A stretch of DNA of 64,000 nt, taken from assembly GCF_000346465.2 (NCBI RefSeq), contig NC_034015.1, positions 17,469,510 to 17,533,509 on the forward strand. The letters are read 5' to 3'. Position numbers and translations under genes: made by a program. The notes under the pieces were generated by a model. The model saw only the letters and a list, made by a program, of their open reading frames with translations. It had not been told where the DNA came from and did not search any database. The stretch comes from Prunus persica (lineage: Eukaryota > Streptophyta > Magnoliopsida > Rosales > Rosaceae). Positions 23,514-36,058 of this stretch are shown in pieces (the stretch's first letter is position 1; every line of letters starts with the position of its first letter).

Positions 23514-25550
23514 ATAAGGATTATTATATATAACACAAAATTTCTCTATCAATTCATTCAATCTTAACTTTTCAGTCTCTCATTCTACCTCGAGAACTAA
23601 AACAAATTACAATCCTCTCATTCCGCCTAAAATTTGAATCATTGTTCTTATTATGTATTTATTATGTATTGTGAGTGCGACGTGGTGCCTACGCCCAAAC
23701 CGTACATCATGAAATATATATCTAACTAAAATTATGAATTCCTTTCTTGTCTTTCATGGGACGATCTCATAGGCCAATTTTGCCGCGTCCATCGCTTTCA
23801 CTCGTTTTCAAAGCTCCATCTCAGCGTACAAAAAGGTGGCGACGTTTTTTTTTTCTTTTTTCAGTAAATGATTTATTATACTTGAACAATTCCAGTTTGT
23901 ATCCACAATTTATAATAGGGAGATTCACTATTATACTCAATATGGGGGCCCAAATTATAAAAATATCCTATATAAAATGGACTTTAAAAACACACCCAAA
24001 GTCCATTTACAACATAACAAAAAAGCTTTTAACTTTTTATAAATTACAAAACTGCCATTAATTTCTTAAAACAAGCCCAACCCCAAAATCTCATAAAAAT
24101 ACTCAAAGCACTCAATAGGGCATCAAAGTAATTTAATAATCAATATTAAATTCAATAAGGCCAACTATCATTTTTTGGGTCTTTTTTGGGTTTGTTTATA
24201 GGAATTCAATTGTGTAGGGTTTATTTATAATATTAGTGCTAGAAATGGGTATATCACTAAATATCTCTTTATAATATTCTAACCTAATTGTGTTGATCCT
24301 ACAAGAAAATCAACAATGTCATCGCATATGTAGGCAGGTCAATAAGAAACAGAAACGTCATCGATCAATATATTTATTTATTTGTTGCTCTCACCTGTCC
24401 AATGTTAGATTAGATACTAATTTTTATTCTCTTGAACGCATAGCATCAAAATGGAAATAAAATATTGTCCAAAAAATCAATTCATGATTCAAAATTTCAC
24501 TCTTTTTTTTTAAAAAAAATTGGTAGGAAAGAAACTCTGAGATTTCGATTCAGGGTGCCATATAAGACGAAAGGGAAAGAGTCACAACCACGTAGTACCC
24601 CACTCGACGAAAATTCAATATTTGAGAATTAACATAACAACATTGCTAATGAGGGGTTTTATTCATCATCCATATATAGTATATACCACAAAGTGTTAAC
24701 TCAATTTTAATTCTCTATTGAAAAATAATTTGATCAACAAGAAAATTAAAAACCAAAGTGAGAAAGACTTCCATATAAATGTATGATTGAATTAAAATTA
24801 AAATAGGAAATGTGAGCAAAGCAAGCAGATAGAACCCAAAATGGAATATGCTTTAAAAAGCAGAGTAGGATGAGTACTTGTTCTTTTAAGGCTGCCCCAT
24901 GAGCCTCACACAAATTAAATTACAAACGACCAAACCAATAGTATTAATTATTATTCATCAAGAATATTGAGCTGAGTTAGACTAACTAATCACCTACTTT
25001 TGCTATAGTGTGTGTTGGAGCTAGGAAGGGTCAGTTTTTTTTTTTTTTTATCAAGACATTTTACTTTGTCTCTAACATTTTCAACTTGACAATTTCAAGG
25101 GTAACCAATTCAAAACAAACTAGTTATAATCCAATACAAAACCTATTACAAAAACTAAGCTTTCATATTTTATTGCAGCCAAATAAACTTGTAAGATTTA
25201 GATAATCATCACTAAGCATATGGAGTTTATGGATTCTCAAAGACTAGTTCTAACTTATGAGTCGTGACTAGGCTAGTGACATAACGATTATAATTTGAAT
25301 AGATCTCTAATATCACATTGGTATTCCTCGAGGTATTATCATACATGAACCGGCTCATTCAAATGGAATGAGTGAAGGAAAATTCCAAATTTGTCTTTTT
25401 AAAATAGAAGAAAATTATAATATAATAAAATAATTTTTTTTAAAAAAATCACATTATTTATTTAATTTCTTGTGCTAGAAACCCACATTTTTCTTTAGAG
25501 ATATCCATAATTTAAAGAACTAAAAAAAAATCAATCCATCATTTTCTTTA

Positions 25551-25861
25551 CCCTCCGTTTGAACGAAGAAATTGAAAATTACATATAATTCTAAAATGAT
25601 AGAATTTAGATTTCCATAATTTTAATTTCTGGAAATTGAATATTTTAATATTTGTATTTATGTATGTTGAATTTTGTAAATGACACTATGAAAATTGTGA
25701 AATAACTCCTATTTTGGGGGAAATTAAACTCAGGAATTTGATGCCCCAATTTCTACTATTTTTTTCCGTCTGTTGCCAAATAAGAGAATTTTCAATTTCT
25801 TCTCTTAAATTCCTGACTTTTAATTAAATTTTGAATTATTTGTCCTTATCCAAACAGAGGG
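25551..25861. mobile_element. Tourist-like (PIF/Harbinger) MITE
   Basis: A 311-bp element flanked on both sides by the trinucleotide TTA (25548-25550 and 25862-25864), the target duplication of PIF/Harbinger elements. Terminal inverted repeats begin CCCTCCGTTTG on the left and CCCTCTGTTTG on the reverse strand at the right. A perfect internal inverted pair GAAGAAATTGAAAATT lies at 25565-25580 and, reversed, at 25787-25802. There is no coding capacity. It sits about 340 bp upstream of the STY kinase start codon. Confidence 0.75.
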
Positions 25862-26203
25862 TTAGGGATTGCGCAATGTGCACCATAAAACAAAATTAGT
25901 TTTTGCTAATAATTAATTAGCGGCAGTGATAGATAAGTCACAGCTGAGTCAGCAGCAGGCAGTGGACCCCTTGCTAAAAGCCATGGCCAAATGCAAAGAA
26001 AGAAAGAGAGAGAATCTTCTCCTTCTCTGGCTGCCTTTTTCCAGTTGAAGCTTCTCCTTTCTCTCTCTCTCCAAAATCTCCATCTCACTCTTCTTATTAA
26101 TAGCTCTGACTGAGCCTGCAGAACAGTGCTTATTCTCCATTTGTAGTCTATAAATCCATTTGCAGACTTGGATTCGCTTCTCCCAAGCTTTGCTTCAGCT
26201 CCA

Positions 26204-27818
26204 ATGGCTATTGATGAAGACGTAGAGAGCTGTGGCAGCAGAGCCGCTCTCTCGTCCCACGCTCAGCCTCGCCATCAGAGACAGAAGCTCGAGGTTTACA
26301 ACGAGGTGCTTCGGCGCATCCAACAGTCCAATTTTGAGGAGGCTAATCTTCCCGGATTTGATGATCAGCTTTGGCTTCATTTCAATCGCTTACCTCCTCG
26401 GTATCGTCTTAACCCTAGGTTTTCTGTTTTGATTTGTGTGTTCGTTAATTAGTTTCTTTGGCTTATGGCATTGCTTGATTGGTTGCTGAGAAACTATAGG
26501 AAGTGTAAGCAAGAAAAAAAAGTTGGAATCTTTCTCATACTTCTGTCAAGTATCATACGAAGCTTTGTTTTCCTATTACTAGAGTTTTCATTTTCGAATT
26601 TGTAGCGCGCTGACAGCTGGCAAGAGCTGGAAAAGAGTGAAAAATAGGAAAAAAAAAAAGAACAAAATTTGGTTGAGTTCATTAATTTTTACTTTTGGGA
26701 ATTAGAGTGTATATAATTTTGAGATCTCGCTTGGCTGTTTTCTATTGTAACTATGTAGATACGCATTGGATGTGAACGTGGAGAGGGCAGAAGATGTGCT
26801 TACACATAAGAGATTGCTGCAATTTGCAGAAGACCCTGCTAATCAACCTGCCTTTGAAGTTCGCACTGTGCAGGTGAACACATAAGCAATTACTCACTAT
26901 GTTGATGCTTAATGCCATCTGTCTTTGTGTGTGTGCATGCATGCACTTATGAATTGTGCATGTGTTGGTTGAATAGAGTTAGCTAGTGGCAACCATCTTA
27001 CTTGTGTTGCCCGAATAGAGTTATCTAATCTTATCCTATATAAAAAAATAGGTATGTCGTCTTCGAGTTGAAGTATTAATTATAATCAATGTAATTACCT
27101 GAGCCAAGGATCCATAAATACTTGCTATTGATGAATTTTTTTTCATCGATTTAGGTTTATCATGTTGGAAACTCTGTTGATTCGGTGCATTCAGATTCTT
27201 CAATGATAGAAGATGCACAAAGTTCTTTTAATTATTCGAACAGACAAGGGTATGGCATGATATATCAGCTGTCTTGTCCATTCTTGTTTTGCATTCAATA
27301 ACCTCACTCTGTTGTTTTGTATGTTTATCTTATATGTGCTACTCTTTGAATTCTGCTATCATCAGGATCCATCCACCACCTACTTTTGGTTCATCTCCTA
27401 ATCTTGAAGCATTTGCACTTCAAGCAAATAGATATCATGTTGAAGATGGAGGTAGTGCAATGAGTTCAACACCATTATTTTCTAGGTAAGAAATGAACAT
27501 TCAGCCCGATCGTAAGTAGTCAGTCTTCCACTGCAAAGTGGCTTCTCCCCATCACTTTGTAGAGGTGTTTAGTTTGTTAAACTATCTGCTATTTTGTTTG
27601 TTTAGATTATATTTTGATAATGGTGTCTGCCCATGGACTGGGTTTGCATTTGTGAGTGATAGAGACAGAAACAGAGATATAGAAGAAGTCATGGTTTCTC
27701 CTTTTTCTTAAAAGTTTCTCATCTGCAGTGGAATACGTTTTATGTTCTATAGGATAGTTAGTGAACGGCGTGTTAAAAAAATTACTGTATTCTAGAATTT
27801 TTACATTTTTTTTCCGGT

Positions 27819-27853
<35 letters not shown>

Positions 27854-30800
27854 GTTGTCAACTTTTCGTAATTTATAAGATTTTGAGCTCTACTAGCTAA
27901 GTTGGGCGGGGCTACATATTTTAGGCTTATGCTCATGAGCCTTCTATACCACAAAGAAAAGAGTTTGATGTTGTTTACCATGAACACAAACACAAATATT
28001 CTTAGTAATTTATTTGTGTTGGTTTGTTAATTTCGGTGTTAATTGTGTAGGCCTATGCATGAGATCACGTTTTCAACAGTTGACAAGCCCAAACTTCTTA
28101 GTCAGGTAGTCCTCATCTTTATATCCACATGCCTGCGGTAGACCTTTAGGTTTTTACCAAATACTATTCAAATACATGCCATCATCTTTTGATTTGGATG
28201 CTTTTACATTAGCTGATTACACATCTGATTATGCTCATATCTATTGATATTCGGCATACATCATTAAAATATGTGTTTCAATTTTCCTTCCAGAATTTCC
28301 TATATGGTGGCTTTTGTTTTATATTTGATATCATTAAAATTCTATGATCAAACTTGAGTACCAAGATAGATAATGTCTCTAAACTTTGTTCCATCCATTT
28401 AAAGAATATCTTAAACAACGATGTTTTCTTAGTTTCCATATTCCAATCTCAGCTGTGATATATATAGTATATTTAGGTTACTGCTGAATGGCTCTGAAAT
28501 TCACATTTGTTTATCAGTGGTTATTTGTTGCATGAATTGGAAATTTGTGCTTGAACTGGAATTCAATCAAGAGGCAACGGACGTGTAGGTTTTTAGTTTC
28601 CTTTTATAGAATAAGTTTTTATTTTCTAGAAGGATTATGCTGTAATAGGATGATCTGACTAGTGGGGCTCTAGAGTCTTGATTTGTCTATTTTCAACCAT
28701 GTAAATAATGTCAAATGTTTGGAACTCTATCAGGTAGCTCCGAGTGACTTATCTTTTTCCACGAGGTATGTTTGGTGGAACAGTTCCTAGGTTGTGAACC
28801 TTAGAATTCCTTGTTAATTGATTAGGCTATCAACTGAATATAATTGTGAGTTTTCTAGAATGTCTAAGATTCAACAGTTATATGGAAACTTTTGTGTCCT
28901 GTCCGTCTCTGACTGAAGTACTCACTCGCTTACTAAAAGATACATCTTAGTGATTAATTTTCCAGTTAACTTCATTACTTGCTGAGATTGGACTGAATAT
29001 TCAAGAAGCTCATGCTTTTTCCACTGTCGATGGATTTTCTCTGGATGTTTTCGTGGTCGATGGTTGGCACTATGAGGTACGAGTTTGGATGTTTCAGCAT
29101 AGATGTTTGGGTCACATTCTTCTTGTTCATTGAACAAAGTGTTCTTCCATGTGGGAACATTTAGGAAACCGAGGAGCTTAAAAGTGTGCTGCAAAAGGAA
29201 ATTTCAAAATTAAAGGTAATTTTGCTCCTTAATTTTCCTTAGTTTATTGTTGTGTATGCTCTAGAACAAAAGTTGAATTGTCTCATGCTTTGAATAGACT
29301 CAGACTATTTATGGGTATGTGAATGCTCTGGCTGGTTTCATATCAAATTTAGTGAACTTTGCTTTTTGTCTTGTGAAAGCCGGATACCACCTAACTTGTA
29401 ACCGTCAGTCAGAAAGTTTGGGTTCACCTTTCCCAGGTGATCATATGATTCACTGCGAATTCATCCTTTGTACCATCTTTCAATCTCATAATTTGTTTTC
29501 CACTACTATTTGATTATTTAATAAAAACCATTTGTAATCCATATTGCTAGTAATACTTCACTTGCAAATCCAGACTTGTAGTTTATTTTAAACTTTAATA
29601 CTGCCACGGAATGTGCATCTATTTTGCCTCCCCCCACCGAAAAGAAATATTCATTAATGATATTTCTCAAATGTTTTGCAGGAGCAATCTTGGTCAAAAC
29701 AACATCCAATTGCTGCTATTGGCGAGGACAACCAAACAAGAAATGAGTCCTTCCCGGATTGCATAGAAATACCAACTGATGGAACAGATGTCTGGGAGAT
29801 TGATACGAGGCAGCTGAAATTCGAGAACAAAGTTGGATCTGGGTCATTTGGTGATCTGTAAGTTATATTTTGAATTCTGTGTTGGATTGCATGCAGGTGC
29901 TTGTTTGACATTCTATTTGCAACTTCTTTCAGGTACAGAGGCACATATTGTAGTCAGGAGGTTGCCATAAAAGTTCTCAAACCAGAGCGCGTCAATGCAG
30001 AGATGTTGAGAGATTTTTCACAGGAAGTTTATATACTGAGGTTTATCTAAATACCTGCGTATGCTTGTTAGTGGCAGTTTTCATTTTTTATACATCTTTT
30101 TTAAACTTCTTGATATCATGATTTTGGCAGGAAGATTAGGCACAAGAATGTTGTGCAATTTATAGGTGCATGTACAAAGCCTCCAAACCTATGCATTGTG
30201 ACAGGTATGTGTAAGAGAATCCTTTATATTAACGATCCTCGTGTGCTCAAGTATCTCATTATATGAGAAGTCATGATTGTTACTGATGGCTGCCGTACTT
30301 TCATCTTTGCTACATCATGTCTAACTAGTTACAACTAGAAGAAAATAAGTCTGTGGTGTTGTGATAGAAGTGATTGGTAACATTTATGAATTTTCATTTT
30401 ATGAAATATGTGGTGCATTTTGAATTTGTTATTTATAGGTTTACTTGGCCTCCTTTTCCAATTCACTGACAAACACCTTTTGATGCTTATGTTTCTGCTT
30501 ATCAGAATTTATGTGCAGAGGAAGTGTATACGACTTTCTGCATAAACATAGGGGTGTGTTTAAGCTTCCCTCTCTGCTCAAAGTAGCAATTGATGTTTCC
30601 AAGGGAATGAACTATTTGCACCAAAATAATATAATCCACAGGGATCTTAAGACGGCCAATCTTCTGATGGATGAGCACGAAGTAAGTGGATTCCCCGACA
30701 CTTCAGTGAATGATTCATTGTGTGTCAAATATGTTTTTCCTTTGCATTTATAGAGATTTAAATTCAAAAGGAACTTTCCTGTGTCAATTAACTATTCTTT

Positions 30801-32608
30801 CTTAAGCATGTTTTCTTTGATTTGTAATGATTAAAGTTGTAGAGCCTTCTTGTACAGGTCGTTAAGGTTGCTGATTTTGGCGTTGCCAGAGTGCAGACTC
30901 AATCTGGAGTGATGACAGCTGAAACTGGAACATACCGCTGGATGGCTCCTGAGGTAGGCATCTTCTTGGCTATCAGCTTTTATTTTGTGGAATAATATTG
31001 CAAAGAGAATAATTTCCAAGTGTTTTAAGTCAAAATTGCTTTATAGCTAAGAAGCACGGATACGCTGGTTGAGGTGCGTATCCCGTATCCGATACGCTAG
31101 GGGATACGATACGCTGTGAATACGTGCGGATACGCGATGGATACGTATCCGAGTAAGCGGATACGGTCAACGACAAAAAGATACGCGTATCTGACATTAC
31201 AGATACGAGTATCTGATGTTTAGGATACGCGTATCAGGAAACGTCTCCACTTCTTCTTTCAGATCTTCCTTCTTCTTCTGCATCCAGCGGTGCCCCCGCT
31301 CATCAATTCTTCTTCTTCGTCCTTAAGAAGCCCAGATCTTCCTTTTTCTTGTTCATCCAGCGGCGCCCCTACTCATCAATTTCTTCTTCTTCATTCTTCA
31401 TTGTCGGCGGCGTCGGGTTCTCTTCTCTGTTTCTTTGACAAAAGGATTTTGTTTTGTTCTTGTTAGGTCAAAGGATTTTGTTTGTTTAATATTCACAGTT
31501 TCACCCACACCCCACGTGATGGCTGGTCTTATCGTTTTGACTAAAGGATTTTGTTTTGTTTGTCTTATTAAAAGTAATAATATTATAACCAAGACAAGTG
31601 GAAGTATGTTAAAAGTAATAATATCAAAAGTAATAATATTATCATTTTTATGTTATTTAAAATATGTTATAAATTATAAATTATAAATATTGTTATTTTT
31701 AAAATTATTATATATTATTTAAATTGCCGTATCCACGACGTATCGTATCCTAATTTTTAGAAATTTGTCGTATCCCCGTATCGTGTCGTATCGTATCCCC
31801 GTATCCGTATCCGTGTCCGTGCTTCTTAGCTTTATAGTGATACGATTAATAGTTTAGTAATTCATAGGGTTCATGCTCAAATCAACTAAGCTTTTATCCA
31901 CAAGGGTATTTAAGCTATCATGGGGTTTAACAATGACTAGGTTGGTTGATTGGACTTTAATTCATTTTTTCTTGAATGAAGGTCATTGAACACAAACCAT
32001 ATGATCACAAGGCAGATGTTTTCAGTTTTGGAATAGTACTGTGGGAGCTTCTAACAGGACAAGTGCGTGCTATTTTTCTTTGCAAGAATAATATTTTTTT
32101 TCTTTCCCTAATTACTTCAGCAATCCATGAGTTCACAATGGCATTAATTTCAAAACTCATGGTCATCTTTATGATGTATTTACCAGCTCCCTTACTCATC
32201 TTTGACCCCATTACAAGCAGCAGTAGGTGTGGTGCAAAAGGTATACTTACCCTCCCAATTTGGCATAAATGTAACGTGCACAATATTATTATCGAATCAC
32301 TCTAATTGGCATGGCTGTCCTGTCAGGCCTTACGACCTACAATTCCCAAGACCACTCACCCAAGGTTCGCCGAACTGCTTGAGAGATGCTGGCAGCAAGA
32401 CCCAACTCAAAGACCCCCCTTCTCCGATATCGTAGAAATCCTGCAGAATTTGGCCAAGGAGGTACTTTCTTACCCAACTGTAAACCTTCTGGCCCATAAA
32501 ACATATTTAAATCCTTTAATCTTGAAACAGGTCGGAACTGAGGGAGAAGATCGACGCAAGGATAAATCAGGTGGTTTTTTCTCGGGACTGAGATGGGGCC
32601 ATCACTGA
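26204..32608 (+). CDS. ACT-domain Raf-like protein kinase, STY8/STY17/STY46 group
   Basis: Ser/Thr/Tyr kinase of the plant Raf-like MAPKKK group C; Arabidopsis STY8/17/46 phosphorylate transit peptides of chloroplast precursors in the cytosol. Sixteen exons: 26204-26400, 26759-26873, 27155-27249, 27366-27485, 28051-28105, 28966-29076, 29165-29215, 29682-29857, 29933-30040, 30131-30204, 30506-30681, 30858-30953, 31982-32062, 32187-32240, 32327-32461, 32531-32608, giving 573 residues (STY46 about 575). An ACT-like domain (residues about 178-243, with [15 protein letters not shown] and [13 protein letters not shown]) precedes the kinase domain: G-loop GSGSFG (300-305), VAIK lysine K320, HRDLK with D414, DFG with D432, and GTYRWMAPE. 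The start at 26204 gives [10 protein letters not shown] 783-bp transposon sits in intron 12. By position it corresponds to At4g35780 (STY17). Confidence 0.95.
31047..31829. mobile_element. Non-autonomous hAT-like DNA transposon in intron 12 of the STY kinase
   Basis: A 783-bp insertion with perfect 14-base terminal inverted repeats (CTAAGAAGCACGGA at the left and its complement TCCGTGCTTCTTAG at the right). An exact 8-bp target duplication CTTTATAG flanks it (31039-31046 and 31830-31837). Both subterminal regions are packed with GGATACG/CGTATCC units in opposite orientation, typical of hAT subterminal repeats. The interior has a near-duplicate of about 70 bp (around 31260-31320 and 31330-31395) containing CATCCAGCGG and CTCATCAAT. 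No transposase is encoded. Without it the intron would be about 237 bp. Confidence 0.88.
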
Positions 32609-33003
32609 GCACAGAAGATAAGAGAAATCTGATTTTGTATGTGGACCATTTTCATTGCACATACCTTCTGCATTGTACAGACTTTGCCAAGCAATCACAC
32701 AGTTTTTATTGAAGTTTGTTCTTGTTCTTTCTGGTGGTCTTCTCTTTATAGACTCAGTTTTTCTTCGTCTAAATTAGGCCCACCGGTTAGCGGTAGAGCT
32801 GTAATAGAAAGATAATGTATACTACCTTGTGATATTAAAATTTTCGTTTTAAAAAGAAACCGCACCTTATATAGGAGAAGAATTTTGCTGAATCTTAAAC
32901 TTAAAAGTACACAGCCTTTTATCAGGAAATTCTTTGACTTCCCAGATCTTTGTATTTAAAGTCTTAATGTTGGACATTCATTAGACATGTTTATCAAACA
33001 AAG
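32609..33003. other. Convergent spacer between STY kinase and IQD gene
   Basis: Contains the 3' untranslated regions of two converging genes. No other feature is seen. Confidence 0.5.
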
Positions 33004-33547
33004 TTAAGCTGCGACGGATCTGCCATTGCCAGACTCGCTGAGGAGCTGCCGTGCACGGACCTTGACCTGCAACCGGACAAGCGCATGCATGCAATGTAGA
33101 GCCATACGTGCTTGTTTCCGCACACACGCCCCACGAACCAAGGCTTGCAGCTTCACCAGGCTCCTCAGTGCTCGAAATGCTTGCCTGGCCTGTCAAATTG
33201 TTTAAATCATCACAAACCTACAAATTCAACAATTATCATCCATCAACCAAAATCTGGCCATATGAAAAATAACAAGTGGGGTTACGTACAAGATGCCCCC
33301 TGAAAAACGCTTGGAGCTTGATGGCTGCAATATCTTCGTGGGATAAAAACTTCTTTGTGGATGATGAAGATGATGAAGCAGAGCCGTTGAGATCTTGGTA
33401 CCTGGCTGATTCTTCATGAGTGCTTGGGCTGGTGTTGGTGTAGACGACAATGATGTCTCTGTTAGATGATCTGCCTAGCTTTCTTCGAATTGTTTTGAAC
33501 CATTTCCGGTAACTTCCCATTCTTGTATACTTGTTGTCGTGTGACAT
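33004..33547 (-). CDS. Small IQD (IQ67-domain) calmodulin-binding protein
   Basis: Plant IQ67-domain protein, a family of scaffolds that bind calmodulin and often microtubules or the plasma membrane. Two exons on the minus strand, 33547-33290 and 33189-33004, give only 147 residues. The splice junction falls inside the IQ67 domain after FFRGHL and before [11 protein letters not shown], the conserved intron position of the family. The domain contains three IQ-like motifs ([46 protein letters not shown]). The N-terminus is basic ([15 protein letters not shown]). Almost nothing follows the domain, so this is one of the short IQDs or has lost the usual long tail; no remnant tail was recognised downstream. 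Confidence 0.9.
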
Positions 33548-34073
33548 TTAAAAAGAATGCGAATTGAGTTGGGGCATGCATTCTCCGCTTTAAAGCAAAT
33601 TGAAAACGGTGACGTAAAGGGAGGAGATGTGGTCACCATGTTCATGTTTTCCTTTCATTTCCCCTGAGAGAGAGGGGGAGAGAGAGAGAACGTGGAGGGA
33701 TGAATATATCTACCCACCAGCTGTGTGTGTGTAAGTTTGAAGCATTCTACAGTGAGAGTCTCTCAAACTCATAAATAAAAAGGCTGAAAAACTCAGAGAG
33801 TTGGCAGAACAACAACGTGCACTTTTCACTTGCGAAACGACATGTCGTATTTCTCAAATGGTTTCATGATCAGTAGCATCAATCAACAATTTTTGGTTGT
33901 GAACTCTAATAAGCATAAAGCAAGCATATGAGATAGAATTTTCAACTCTGGTAAAAGTAGAGCACTTCTGTAACTTGTTTACAAAGTTTGCTGTTTGTAA
34001 ACTGGGTGATTGATTTATTTACCAACTTTTCTTTTTGTTTGATACACATTACATTACATATGACATTTTCTTT

Positions 34074-34115
<42 letters not shown>

Positions 34116-34136
34116 GTGGCAGGACACAATCAAGTT
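33548..34136. other. IQD upstream region and 3' flank of the rhodanese gene
   Basis: GA-rich tract at 33666-33690, GT run near 33723, otherwise AT-rich. A TC microsatellite at 34079-34112 ends about 25 bp from the stop codon of the rhodanese gene. No gene seen. Confidence 0.5.
34079..34112. repeat. (TC)n microsatellite
   Basis: About 17 TC units in the probable 3' untranslated region of the minus-strand rhodanese gene. Confidence 0.9.
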
Positions 34137-35290
34137 TCATTTCTCCGTTGGAAGTCCAGTCTGTGTCCAAGCAGCATATCCACCAGCTATGTCTGTAATG
34201 CCACTGAAACCCTGCAAAAAATGGAAAGCCCTTGAGAAAACTCAACCAATTTTCAAGTTCTTTGAACCCAAAACCAGTTCCATTAATAAAACATTGCATC
34301 TTTTTCTGAATTTTTATATGCAACACAACCTATTTGATATCGACGTTCAACCAAAATGTGATGTCCGTAAGTAATTAATTGCTTAACAACAAAGTTGTGC
34401 TTACAGCAGCTAGGAGATCAGTTGCAGCCATCATGGACCTTTTCCCAAGGTGGCATCCCTGTCGAGCCATGAGGTTAAAAACTTGAATGGGGGCTAAAAT
34501 TCATTCAAAAAGATAGTGAAAATAACTGGAACTCACAACAATAATCTCATCATGTTTTCTGAAATGTGATGCCACTTCTTTTAGAAATTCAGGGTTCTTT
34601 GACATCCCTGCATCAACAACAAAATTACAAATGAATACAATCATTTAATTTAGAAAAAAATTAATCAAGAAGAAGGTGTGAAGAACAAAAAGTGAACCTG
34701 ATCCAAGTTTGTACAAGTAAGGGATGTTAACAGCCCCAGGGGCATGCCCTTTACTGAACTCATCAGGGGTCCTACACAAACACAGACAATTAACCTAAAA
34801 ACAAAAACAATCAAACAAAGAAATCAAGATTAATTAACAGAGTGATTAACTTAATAGAGAAATTAAAATAAAAGAGAGAGTACCTGACATCCAAATATTT
34901 GTGTCCAGCTTGAAGAAGCTCATGCGCCACACGAACTGGCACTGAAGTTGGAACACCAACAGCCTCCAAATTCCCTTTCTGGGCAGCTCTCGGACTTTCC
35001 CAGTTGCCAAACAACACCACAGTTGATATCAAACACAATATTTTTAACTTATAAAAAAACAGAATTCTATAAGAAAATTATTATTATTATTTTATGGTGG
35101 GTTTCTTTGTGCTTGCTACTTACCAGAAGTTGCAGTTCTTGTTTTGAATTCCAGTGCCAAGTCTCTGCAGATTCACATTGAGTGAAAAGAGAGACCTCTG
35201 ATTGAGATTTTGAGGAGAAAAAAGTGGAGGGGGTTGAAGTGCAGAGCCAGTAAAGCAGGAGGAGGAGGACACAAGAGAAATTGCCACCAT
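34137..35290 (-). CDS. SEN1: Plastid rhodanese-like sulfurtransferase, SEN1/DIN1/Ntdin type
   Basis: Single-domain rhodanese of the senescence- and dark-induced family (Arabidopsis SEN1/DIN1, tobacco Ntdin). Minus-strand exons: 35290-35124, 34994-34884, 34771-34698, 34607-34537, 34458-34405, 34211-34137, giving 183 residues. The first 55 or so residues look like a plastid transit peptide (MVAISLVSSSSCFTG). The body has VPVRVAHELLQAGHKYLDVR, TPDEFSKGHAPGAVNIPY, and GMSKNPEFLKEVASHF. The active-site loop is C143-HLGKR, keeping the catalytic Cys and CxxGxR shape. The C-terminus is DIAGGYAAWTQTGLPTEK. The acceptor of exon 2 (after TGGGAAAG) is the least certain junction. It lies head to head with LTO1, as I remember for At4g35770 and At4g35760. 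Confidence 0.9.
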
Positions 35291-35944
35291 TTTCAATATT
35301 GTTGGATGGTTTTGAAGATAGCAAATTGATTATGTTTTGGCTTTGGTATCTGGGATTTGCAGATTGCAATGTGCGAGTGAGTGTTTTAGCACTTAGCAGC
35401 AGTGAAATATGGAATATGGTTGAAGAGGTTGTGTGTCATTATTTATTTAACGGGTGTGTCAGCAGAGGACAGAGATGATGACTAGATGTGAGAGAGAGAG
35501 AGAGAGAATAGGGGCATGGATGCCACGCCAAGTCTGGCTGTTTCTGATTTCAGATAAACCCAACAGGAGGCACACATACTTTTGCATGGATAAGTTTCAA
35601 TCTTTCAACCTTGAGTTCAAAGAATAGGCAATGCATGTACACCTGGGTGGCTGAGAGTGCAGACAAGATTCTTTCGGTTTTGGAATTTGATATTATATAT
35701 CCCATCCAATAAAAATCTCAATGTTTTTTGTTCTTTCAGAAACAATCACATAAATGATCTTTTTATTTTATTTTGGGTAATATGTGATATGTCAACTATT
35801 AGACGAATTGCGTAATTTTTTTTTTCCTAAAAAAAAAGTACTATTTGGTCAAAAATATTTTATATATATTTTTGATTCTAAAATTAGAAATTACCATATA
35901 TTAAGAGCTAGATAATAGAAAATTGTGTCTTAATATAAAAGATG

Positions 35945-36058
35945 AATGTAAAGGACTTATAGCTCAAGTGGTTAGGAATATTTACCCTTGCATCTGAGAT
36001 CTTAAGATCAATTTCCCCCTCCCTAATATCACTTGTATTAAAAAAAATAAAAATGTAA
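35945..36058. mobile_element. tRNA-derived SINE
   Basis: A tRNA-like head with A-box TAGCTCAAGTGG (35960-35971), a weak B-box-like GATCTTAAGATCAATTTCC, then a short body (CCCTCCCTAATATCACTTGTA) and an A-rich tail (AAAAAAATAAAA). The 7-bp sequence AATGTAA flanks both sides (35945-35951 and 36052-36058), consistent with a target duplication. It sits in the divergent SEN1-LTO1 intergenic region. Confidence 0.7.

Larger units (their letters stand above)
21780..26203. other. Long AT-rich intergenic region (about 4.4 kb)
   Basis: No credible gene seen. Contents include the RTFL upstream region with AAAAC repeats (21820-21850), a CT run near 22145, an imperfect duplicated block (23356-23513), many A/T homopolymers, a Tourist-like MITE (25551-25861), and the 5' leader of the STY kinase gene from about 25960. 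The stretch 23220-23720 looks like an old repeat or retroelement edge, but no terminal structures could be fixed. Confidence 0.5.

Noticed and set aside
23747..24061. Frame of about 104 codons in the long spacer
   Set aside because: No similarity to any family, low-complexity AT-rich second half, and no plausible splice partners.
35951..36020. Possible tRNA gene
   Set aside because: Only an A-box-like head and a poor B-box are present, no cloverleaf can be formed, and an A-rich tail with a 7-bp flanking duplication fits a SINE better.
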